Origin: Solimicrobium sp040544425
GTDB taxonomy: Bacteria; Pseudomonadota; Gammaproteobacteria; Burkholderiales; Burkholderiaceae_D
NCBI GenBank assembly: GCA_040544425.1
Contig: JBEONO010000004.1
Span: 1 to 64,000 of the forward strand
Direction of reading: 5' to 3'
Length of the DNA: 64,000 nucleotides
Part shown: positions 57,768-64,000 of the stretch, piece after piece
Numbering within the stretch: the stretch's first letter is position 1
Layout of the letters: each line of letters starts with the position of its first letter
Position numbers and translations under genes: made by a program
The notes under the pieces: generated by a model
Database searches by the model: none
What the model was told of the DNA's origin: nothing
Seen by the model: the letters and a program-made list of their open reading frames with translations, nothing else

Positions 57768-60700
57768 TCTGACTATTTCGATGCTGGCCGCAGCGAGCAT
57801 GCTGAGCGGCTGTATTCACTGGTTTTACAAGCCCGGCAATCCCAACGCCACGCCCGATAACGAGCCGACCATCAAGACGCTGGCCGGTCGCACTGTCGAT
57901 GTGCAACCCGATCATGGTGTGGAAACCAGCGAAGCCGAGGCAATCAAAGCCTACCAAAACTTTTTGGCCGCGGCACCGAAGGCAGCACAACGTGCCGAAG
58001 CGATGCGGCGGATTGGTGATCTGGAGATGGAAGGCGCAGATGGCAAGAATGCCCAGGGTGATCCTGATTTTGCGCCAGCAATTGCCTCCTATCAGGAGTA
58101 TCTGAAAAGTTATCCCAACGCGCCTGACAATGATCGCGTCCTGTATCAGCTCTCGCGTGCCCAGGAACAGGGCGGCGATCTGGCCGCAGCTACCACCACG
58201 CTGAATCGTCTGGTCAAAAATTATCCCGACACCTCGTACAAGGATGAAGCGCAGTTCCGTCTGGGTGAATTATTGTTTGCCAAAGGCGATTATCCGAACG
58301 CGCAAAAAGCCTACGCCACCGTGCTGCAGTCCGGCGCAGCGGGCAATTATTATGATCGCTCGCTGTACATGCAAGGCTGGTCGCAATTCAAACAAGGGCA
58401 GCTTGACGAGGCAGTGAAATCATTTTTCGGCGTGCTGGATCTGAAATTGCCGGGCCACAGCGGCGGTACCGATCTGGAATCGATTGCCGATTTAACCCGT
58501 GCCGATCGCGAATTGCTCGAAGATACGTTCCGCGTCATCAGTCTGTCGCTGGAAAATATGGACGGGGCGGCATCGATTGCGACTTATATCAACAGCCCGG
58601 AACGCCATGAATACGAATTCCGCGTCTACCAGCAACTCGGCGAATTGTATTTGAAGCAGGAACGGATCAAGGATGCCGCCGACACCTTCGCCCTGTTCGC
58701 GCGTGAGCAACCCTTGAACGTCGAGGCACCGACCATGCAGGCGCGCGTGGTGGATATCTACGAAGCGAATGGCTTTGCCACACTGGCACTGCAGGCGAAA
58801 AAGGAATACGTGCAGCGTTACGGCCGCAGCAGCGAATTCCAGAAGACCAATCCCGAAGGCTGGGAAAAGGCCCAGGATCTGGTCAAGGTTCATCTGGCCG
58901 AACTGGCCCGCTACTACCACGCCAGCGCGCAGAAAAGCAAAAGTGCTGCGGACTATCAGGAAGCAATTCACTGGTATCGTGAGTACCTGACTTCCTTCCC
59001 GACCGACAAGGACGCCGCGGAAAATAATTTCCTGCTCGCCGAGCTGTTATACGAAACCAATAATTATGCGGAAGCCAGTGTCGAGTACGAAAAAACCGCT
59101 TATCAATATCCGGTCAACCCGCGCAGTGCCGATGCCGGTTATTCTGCCTTGCTCAGCTACGACAAGCAGATGAAGGCGGCGGATGCCACGGCACTGCCAG
59201 CGCTGCAAAAAAGCAGCGTCGCCAGCGCCCTGCAATTTGCCGACAAGTTCAATACCGATCCGCGCGCGGCACCGGTATTGGCGAATGCTGCGGAAAAACT
59301 GTACGCCCTGAAAGACAATCAGCAGGCGGCCAGCGTGGCGCAAAAAGTCATCGACCTGCAACCGGCCGCGCCGGATGAACAGCGGCGCGTGGCCTGGACC
59401 GTGCTGGCCTACACCTCGTTTGAAGCAGGCGTGTATCAGGCGTCGGAACAGGCCTTCGGTCAGGTGTTGGCGTTGACGCCAGCGACCACCGCCAATGCCG
59501 CAACGCGCACCGAGTTGGTCGAACGGCAGGCCGCCGCGATTTACAAGCAGGGCGAACAGGCCAGGAATGACGGTCAGCTGGATGTGGCAGTCAAGAATTT
59601 TGAGCGTGTCAGCACGGTTGCACCCGGCTCATCGATCAGTCCGAATGCGCAGTACGATGCCGCCGCGGCCCTGATCGCGCTGAAAGACTGGGATCATGCC
59701 GCGCCGATGCTGGAAGATTTCCGACGCCGCTATCCCAAAAATTCCCTGAATGACGAAGTCGGCAAAAAACTGGCCGTGATTTATCTGGAGCAGGGCCAGT
59801 CGCACAACGCCGCCGTGGAACTCGATGCCATGGCAAGTAAAGAAACCGACAGCAAAGCCGCCAGCGAATTACTGTGGCAGGCCGCCGAGTTGCACGACAA
59901 AGCTGGTTCGCGCGCCGCTGCTGCAAAAGACTACGAACGCTACCTGACCTTGAATACGCAAAATCTGCTGCCCGCTGAAGAAGCCCGCTATCGCCTGGCA
60001 AACATCGCCAGACAGGATGCCAATCGAGCCCACGAACTGGCCTTGATGAAAGATATCCTGAATGCCGACCAGAACGGTGGCACGGCGCGCACTGACCGAA
60101 CCCGCTATCTGGGCGCAGTGGCCGCGTTGGCACTGGCCGAACCAGTCGCCGACGGGTATCGCAAAGTCGCCTTGGTTGAGCCGCTCAAGAAACAGCTGAA
60201 ACTGAAAAAAGCCAAAATGGAAGAGGCGTTGAATGCCTATGCGACCGCGACCAATTATGGGGTTGCCGATGTCAGCACTGAAGCAACGTTTGACATTGCC
60301 AGCATTTACCGCGATTTCGGCAAAGCGCTGATGGCCTCAGAGCGTCCCGCCAGGCTGAGCAAGGTCGAGCGCGAACAATACGATGTGCTGTTGGAAGAAC
60401 AGGCGTTCCCGTTCGAAGAAAAAGCGATTGAGATTCATGAAGTCAATGCCCAGCGCGCTGCCAGCGGCATCTACGATAAATGGGTAAAACAAAGCTTTGA
60501 CGCGCTGCGTGAATTGAAGCCGGTGCGTTACGGCAAAGTCGAGCTGAGCGACGCCACCAATACCGGTCCCGGGCAGACCGGTGGTTTGAATCAGCAGGGG
60601 ATCGCGTTGCGTCAGCAGGGCCAGTTCGGCAAGGCCGCCGAAGCTTATCAGCAGGCGATCAAACTCGATGACAGGTACGGTCCTGCGCTATTAAATCTGG

Positions 60701-60861
60701 GCATTCTGTACGACCTGTATCTGGGCGACAGGCAGCAGGCCATGGAAATGTATACCCGCTATCTGGCATTGAAACCGGATGGCGACGCACAGGTGAGCAA
60801 ATGGGTGACCGAGTTGAAAAACCGTAAGCCCAACGCCGCGCCACAGGGAGAAAAATCATGA
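57754..60861 (+). CDS. Large TPR lipoprotein (AglT/GltE-like)
   Basis: A 1035-residue lipoprotein: signal, lipobox MLSGC with Cys20. It is composed of many TPR/Sel1-like helical pairs: VLYQLSRAQEQGGDLAAATT, AQFRLGELLFAKGDYPNAQK, YMQGWSQFKQGQLDEAVKSF, NFLLAELLYETNNYAEASVE, AIYKQGEQARNDGQLDVAVK, and a canonical final TPR near 945-1015 (ALRQQGQFGKAAEAYQQAI, LNLGILYDLYLGDRQQAMEM). The ATG has GGAGG 6 bases upstream. A lipoprotein TPR beside ExbBD-type motors matches the AglT/GltE type of the Myxococcus gliding machine. It likely bridges the outer membrane to the motor and shares a 4-bp overlap with the next gene. Confidence 0.83.
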   Translation: MRRLSLTISMLAAASMLSGCIHWFYKPGNPNATPDNEPTIKTLAGRTVDVQPDHGVETSEAEAIKAYQNFLAAAPKAAQRAEAMRRIGDLEMEGADGKNAQGDPDFAPAIASYQEYLKSYPNAPDNDRVLYQLSRAQEQGGDLAAATTTLNRLVKNYPDTSYKDEAQFRLGELLFAKGDYPNAQKAYATVLQSGAAGNYYDRSLYMQGWSQFKQGQLDEAVKSFFGVLDLKLPGHSGGTDLESIADLTRADRELLEDTFRVISLSLENMDGAASIATYINSPERHEYEFRVYQQLGELYLKQERIKDAADTFALFAREQPLNVEAPTMQARVVDIYEANGFATLALQAKKEYVQRYGRSSEFQKTNPEGWEKAQDLVKVHLAELARYYHASAQKSKSAADYQEAIHWYREYLTSFPTDKDAAENNFLLAELLYETNNYAEASVEYEKTAYQYPVNPRSADAGYSALLSYDKQMKAADATALPALQKSSVASALQFADKFNTDPRAAPVLANAAEKLYALKDNQQAASVAQKVIDLQPAAPDEQRRVAWTVLAYTSFEAGVYQASEQAFGQVLALTPATTANAATRTELVERQAAAIYKQGEQARNDGQLDVAVKNFERVSTVAPGSSISPNAQYDAAAALIALKDWDHAAPMLEDFRRRYPKNSLNDEVGKKLAVIYLEQGQSHNAAVELDAMASKETDSKAASELLWQAAELHDKAGSRAAAAKDYERYLTLNTQNLLPAEEARYRLANIARQDANRAHELALMKDILNADQNGGTARTDRTRYLGAVAALALAEPVADGYRKVALVEPLKKQLKLKKAKMEEALNAYATATNYGVADVSTEATFDIASIYRDFGKALMASERPARLSKVEREQYDVLLEEQAFPFEEKAIEIHEVNAQRAASGIYDKWVKQSFDALRELKPVRYGKVELSDATNTGPGQTGGLNQQGIALRQQGQFGKAAEAYQQAIKLDDRYGPALLNLGILYDLYLGDRQQAMEMYTRYLALKPDGDAQVSKWVTELKNRKPNAAPQGEKS

Positions 60862-61181
60862 AGGCCGTCTTCGTTTTATTGGCCGCAGCATGTGCTTTGC
60901 CGGTAATGGCGCAGGATCATGCCGATATCGACAAATCGCAGATTATCGGTAACCGCGAATTGCCCAAGGTGCTGTACATCGTGCCGTGGAAAAAACCGGT
61001 GCCGGGTGATCTGTCCGGTAAGCCGCTGGAAAGCGTGCTCAACGAAGCCATGGCACCGGTCGATAAAGATGTGTTCAAACGTGAGGTCAAGTATGAAACG
61101 GTGCCTGACGCGGCAGCCAAAGTTTCAGCGAATAATGCAACAGAGTCAAAATCAGTCACAGGCAACAACAGCAAGAAATAA
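60858..61181 (+). CDS. Small periplasmic protein of the envelope complex
   Basis: A 107-residue exported protein; the signal peptide ends VMAQ. The mature part has DKSQIIGNRELPKVLYIVPW, KKPVPGDLSGKPLESVLNEA, then a polar tail rich in Ser, Asn and Lys. No known domain. It starts inside the end of the TPR lipoprotein gene (ATGA) and precedes ExbB by 36 bp. Such a short conserved-looking segment between the TPR lipoprotein and the motor genes suggests a linker subunit. Confidence 0.72.
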   Translation: MKAVFVLLAAACALPVMAQDHADIDKSQIIGNRELPKVLYIVPWKKPVPGDLSGKPLESVLNEAMAPVDKDVFKREVKYETVPDAAAKVSANNATESKSVTGNNSKK

Positions 61182-61217
61182 TCTCGAACAACCTTAACTT
61201 TTAATACGGAGCATTAC

Positions 61218-61889
61218 ATGGATACCCTGGACACGGCCATCAAGTTTTTTCGCGATTGCGGACTGTTTATTTACCCGAGTCTGTTGATCATGTCGCTAGG
61301 CGTGACGATCGCCATCGAACGATTTATATTCCTGAACAAGTCGCGCAGCCAGAACCGCAAGCTGTGGGCGCAGGTGCTGCCGATGCTGCAAAAGGGCCAG
61401 TTCAAGGAAGTCTTGAATCTGACTTCTGATGCCGATGCGGCGGTCGGTAAAATCATTTATTACGGTCTGGTGCGCATGCAAAGTCCGGGACGTCGTGAAG
61501 ATTACGATACCGCGATGGAAGAAGGCATGATGGAAATCGTACCGCGCCTGGAAAAACGCACGCATTACATCGCCACCTTCGCCAACGTGATTACCCTGGT
61601 TGGTTTGCTGGGAACGATTATCGGTCTGATCAAAGGCTTTACTGCAGTGGCGCAGGTCAATCCGGCGGAAAAGGCCGAGATGCTGTCGGCCAGTATTTCG
61701 ATTGCGATGAACAACACCGCCTTTGCGCTGATGGTGGCGATTCCGTTCCTGTTGATTCACGCATTTTTGCAGGCCAAAACCGGCGAGATCGTCGATGGTC
61801 TGGAATCGGCAAAAATGAGCTTTTTGAATCTGGTGCAACGTATTCGTTCCGAACAAGCCGCAGCAGCCGAAGCTAAACAACCTAAGTAA
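61218..61889 (+). CDS. ExbB/TolQ/MotA-family proton channel protein
   Basis: A 223-residue inner-membrane protein with three helices at about 14-37, 120-141 and 159-184. The family core is intact: FANVITLVGLLGTIIGLIKG and SASISIAMNNTAFALMVAIP with the conserved Thr167 that lines the ion path. ExbB pentamers surround an ExbD dimer and use proton flow to drive periplasmic motion. It is followed by two exbD-like genes and a TonB-like gene, so it is the stator of a dedicated motor rather than the cell's main TonB system. The AglR protein of Myxococcus is the nearest functional analogue. Confidence 0.92.
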   Translation: MDTLDTAIKFFRDCGLFIYPSLLIMSLGVTIAIERFIFLNKSRSQNRKLWAQVLPMLQKGQFKEVLNLTSDADAAVGKIIYYGLVRMQSPGRREDYDTAMEEGMMEIVPRLEKRTHYIATFANVITLVGLLGTIIGLIKGFTAVAQVNPAEKAEMLSASISIAMNNTAFALMVAIPFLLIHAFLQAKTGEIVDGLESAKMSFLNLVQRIRSEQAAAAEAKQPK

Positions 61890-61896
61890 GCTCATC

Positions 61897-62400
61897 ATGA
61901 AAATCCGACGCTTGCGCAAAGATGTAGCGCATCTGGAAATCACCGCCTTCATCAACCTGATTGTGGTGCTGGTACCGTTCCTGTTGTCGACAGCGGTATT
62001 CACGCGCCTGGCTGTGATCGATCTGACTCTGCCGGCGCAAAATTCCGGCGCCCTGGAGCAGGTCAAAGAAAACAATTTGCAACTGGAAATCGTGGTGCGT
62101 CCTGAAGCGCTGGAAGTGGGTGACCGTATCGGTGGCCTGATTCAGCGCATTCCCGCCACGGAAAAAGGCGCACCTGACTTGAAGGCTCTGACCAATCTGG
62201 CCGAGCAGCTCAAGACCAAGTTCCCGGAAAAGACCGAGGCTTCGGTATTGGCCGAGCCGAATACTTCCTACGACACGATAGTCAAGGTCATGGATGCGAT
62301 CCGGGTTGGGCATATTGCGCAGGGCGACAAGATCGTGCGCTCCGAGCTGTTCCCGAATATTTCGATTGGTGATGCGCCGACCGTGAAGGTGAAGCCATGA
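61897..62400 (+). CDS. ExbD/TolR-family protein lacking the membrane Asp
   Basis: A 167-residue bitopic protein: one helix at about 15-36 and a periplasmic domain. In the helix the family has an essential Asp (the ExbD 'FID' site). Here it is Asn20 in EITAFINLIVVLVPFLL; the codon is AAC. The rest (LEIVVRPEALEVGDRIGGLI, TSYDTIVKVMDAIRVG) fits the family. The gene starts 7 bp after exbB and overlaps the second exbD-like gene by 4 bp. With the Asp gone, it may pair with the second protein to give an asymmetric dimer with one proton path. Confidence 0.87.
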   Translation: MKIRRLRKDVAHLEITAFINLIVVLVPFLLSTAVFTRLAVIDLTLPAQNSGALEQVKENNLQLEIVVRPEALEVGDRIGGLIQRIPATEKGAPDLKALTNLAEQLKTKFPEKTEASVLAEPNTSYDTIVKVMDAIRVGHIAQGDKIVRSELFPNISIGDAPTVKVKP

Positions 62401-62894
62401 AAATGACAGTACGCCAACTGCGCGCTGAACGGCGCAAGCGCAATATGTCAATGGTCGACATGAATCTGGTGTCACTGATCGACGTGTTCACGATTCTGAT
62501 TTTCTTCCTGCTCTCCAATTCGGTTGGGGTGGACAATCTGCCCAGTCCGAAAGCGGTGCTGATGCCGGAATCGATTTCCGAGGTCAGTCCGCGAGACACC
62601 ATCGTCGTGATTGTCAGCGGGTCCGAAATTCTGGTTGACGGACGCAAGGTCGCAGCGGTTGCCGATGTGCTGGCGATGGACGGCGACATTATCGAAGCGC
62701 TGAAAAACGAGCTCGATGTATTGCAGGCCAGTCGCAAGATGGTGCGCAAGGAAAACGAAGCACTCAGCAAACGTCTGACGATCATGGGTGACAAGGAAAT
62801 TCCGTATCGCCTGCTCAGGAAGATCATGGTGACCAGCGCCCGCGCTGATTTTACCGACGTCTCGTTTGCGGTGCGGCAGAGGAGTGAATCATGA
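62397..62894 (+). CDS. ExbD/TolR-family protein with intact Asp
   Basis: A 165-residue bitopic protein. The helix SLIDVFTILIFFLLSNSVGV (about 26-45) keeps the proton-carrying Asp29. The periplasmic part ends with RLLRKIMVTSARADFTDVSF, the usual C-terminal strand region. The start overlaps the first exbD-like gene, and the stop overlaps the TonB-like gene (both ATGA), so expression should be balanced. This is probably the active proton-path subunit of the pair. Confidence 0.93.
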   Translation: MKMTVRQLRAERRKRNMSMVDMNLVSLIDVFTILIFFLLSNSVGVDNLPSPKAVLMPESISEVSPRDTIVVIVSGSEILVDGRKVAAVADVLAMDGDIIEALKNELDVLQASRKMVRKENEALSKRLTIMGDKEIPYRLLRKIMVTSARADFTDVSFAVRQRSES

Positions 62895-63952
62895 GTGCGG
62901 CTCTGTTAGTGTCATACCGGGAACCGGAACTGCCCTGGGCCGGTTCGCCCGAGGATGATCAACGATTCAGAAAAGTGTTGCAGGTGGTCTGGGCGCTCTG
63001 CATCGTCCTGTGCCTGATCGTTCTGTTCATGCCGGTGGTGGTGCCGGACCGCAAAGAGCAGGCCTTGCCGGAACAGATGACGACCATGATTCTGGATCAT
63101 GTGAAACAGTTGCCTGTGCCGCCGGTGCCGGAAGAAGTTGCCAAATCCGATCTGCCGAAAGCGCTGGAAAAAGAAGCGGTGGTCAATCCGAAAGAGCATA
63201 AACAGAAACCGGCTCCGGAAGCGCGCATTCCGATGCCGAACAAACCGGCCGGTGAGATAGATGCCGCGCGGCGCAAGGTGGCGGGAATCGGTTTGCTGGC
63301 CTCATCCAAGGATCTGGACGAACTGCGCGGCGCACCGATGGCGGTGCAGATCAATCCGGTGAAACCGGGGCCTGGTGTCGGCAGCGGAACCGGGGTTGGC
63401 GTCGGTGCCGGGAATGAAGCCGGTGTGCCGGTGCGTGCCCTGATCACCTCCAATGCAGCAGGCGGCAGCGGCGGGATCAATACCTCGGGTTACAGCAGCA
63501 ACACCGGTGGTGGCGGTTTGGCCGGACGTTCCACCACGCTGGTGGAAGGTGCCATCGGCGGCGGTGGTGGCGGTGGCGCGGGTCGAGCCGGTTCTGCCGG
63601 TGCTCAGGCGGGTTTGAAAGCCAATGCCGGTGGCAGCGTACAGCGCGGTAACAGCGGCAAGGCCTCGCGATCGATCGAAGAAATCAAACTGGTGTTTGAG
63701 AAAAACAAAGGCGCGATTTATTCGATTTATAACCGTGCCTTGCGCGAAGAACCGGGTTTGCAGGGTAAAGTCGTGCTGGAGTTGAAAATCGCCCCGGGCG
63801 GCAATGTATTGGAATGTCGTATCGTGTCGAGCGAGTTGAAGTCCCCGGAACTGGAAGCAAAATTGCTGGCGCGGATTCGTCAGTTTGATTTTGGTGCCAA
63901 AGATGTGGATCAGATGAACGTGACCTGGCCGGTGGATTTCCTGCCTTCGTAA
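62891..63952 (+). CDS. TonB-like energy transducer with AgmX/PglI-type C-terminus
   Basis: A 353-residue inner-membrane protein: a 28-residue cytosolic tail, one helix (VLQVVWALCIVLCLIVLFMP, about 29-50), a Pro/Lys/Glu-rich part (PVPPVPEEVAKSDLPKALEK), then a Gly-rich flexible stretch (about 155-245, GSGTGVGVGAGNEAG and GGGGGGAG). The C-terminal domain (about 262-353: SIEEIKLVFEKNKGAIYSIY, NRALREEPGLQGKVVLELKI, WPVDFLPS) fits the AgmX/PglI tail family rather than classical TonB. In Myxococcus PglI/AgmX-like proteins couple the AglRQS motor to the envelope complex. It is the last gene of the operon, and repeat-like intergenic sequence follows. Confidence 0.87.
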   Translation: MSAALLVSYREPELPWAGSPEDDQRFRKVLQVVWALCIVLCLIVLFMPVVVPDRKEQALPEQMTTMILDHVKQLPVPPVPEEVAKSDLPKALEKEAVVNPKEHKQKPAPEARIPMPNKPAGEIDAARRKVAGIGLLASSKDLDELRGAPMAVQINPVKPGPGVGSGTGVGVGAGNEAGVPVRALITSNAAGGSGGINTSGYSSNTGGGGLAGRSTTLVEGAIGGGGGGGAGRAGSAGAQAGLKANAGGSVQRGNSGKASRSIEEIKLVFEKNKGAIYSIYNRALREEPGLQGKVVLELKIAPGGNVLECRIVSSELKSPELEAKLLARIRQFDFGAKDVDQMNVTWPVDFLPS

Positions 63953-63969
63953 CTGCGGCTTATACCCGC

Positions 63970-64000
63970 GTCGTTCCCGCGGCCTGTATCCCCGTCGTTC
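63970..64000. repeat. REP-like element at the window end (partial)
   Basis: GTCGTTCCCGCGG (63970-63982) matches the core of the elements at 29853 and 38128, and a second start (CCCCGTCGTTC) begins at 63990 and is cut by the window edge. It follows the end of the 16-gene operon by 18 bp. Confidence 0.6.

Overview
The window looks like a chromosomal segment of a betaproteobacterium of the Burkholderiales, most likely Oxalobacteraceae-like. This is inferred from gene content (a DUF1631 protein, a periplasmic high-potential iron-sulfur protein, divergent metE/metR, a lipB-lipA pair, a GABA/putrescine cluster) and from moderate GC. The genus is not certain. Coding density is high and no rRNA, tRNA, CRISPR array or complete transposon was recognised.

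Layout. 1-400: intergenic sequence with terminal-repeat-like direct repeats and a decayed copy of the 3' end of the next gene. 401-4591 (-): a four-gene envelope operon (ABC ATPase, FtsX/MacB-like permease, LolA-like periplasmic protein, outer-membrane barrel). 4787-5893 (+): an unusual F-box plus ankyrin-repeat protein. 5932-8883: folE, a short-chain dehydrogenase and HiPIP, divergent from a MerR-type regulator that resembles the LitR light-response family. 8918-10002: a His-rich CDF metal exporter behind a classic MerR-type 19-bp-spacer promoter. 10032-15315: a GAF-GGDEF diguanylate cyclase, a small outer-membrane protein, and metE divergent from metR. 15424-17176: an ATPase/DUF4276 pair that looks like a defence module. 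17187-19587 (-): a tightly coupled ACP, ketosynthase and methyltransferase mini-operon. 20032-20593: a ParDE-like toxin-antitoxin pair. 20778-22387: lipB-lipA. 22721-31425 (+): a TonB-dependent receptor behind a strong sigma-54 promoter match, then gabT, gabD, a tiny ORF, a glutamine-synthetase-like gene and a putrescine aminotransferase, i.e. polyamine/GABA catabolism. 31496-41115 (-): two proteins without assigned function (one a DUF1631 member), a beta-propeller protein, an M13 peptidase, an amidohydrolase, and a solute-binding protein gene split by a frameshift. 41435-42105: a HigBA-like toxin-antitoxin pair. 42433-47089: a TPR protein and a 913-residue unknown protein with effector-like traits.

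47310-63952 (+) is the most striking region: about 16 co-directional genes with ATGA overlaps or very short gaps. They encode an FMN transferase (ApbE), two lipoproteins with CxxCH-like heme motifs, an SH3/barrel protein, an outer-membrane barrel, a TlpA thioredoxin, a DUF4266 lipoprotein with a GGGCGCN tail, a DUF3570 barrel, a coiled-coil periplasmic protein, two TPR proteins (one a large lipoprotein), a small periplasmic protein, ExbB, two ExbD proteins and an AgmX/PglI-type TonB-like protein. I read this as a proton-motive-force-driven, envelope-spanning machine, distantly like the Myxococcus Agl-Glt motor, physically joined to an extracytoplasmic redox/maturation module. One ExbD (61897-62400) has Asn where the proton-carrying Asp normally sits, while the second keeps the Asp.

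Interspersed hairpin repeats with the core GTCGTTCCCGCGG occur at about 29853, 38128 and 63970, with a degenerate copy near 42339.
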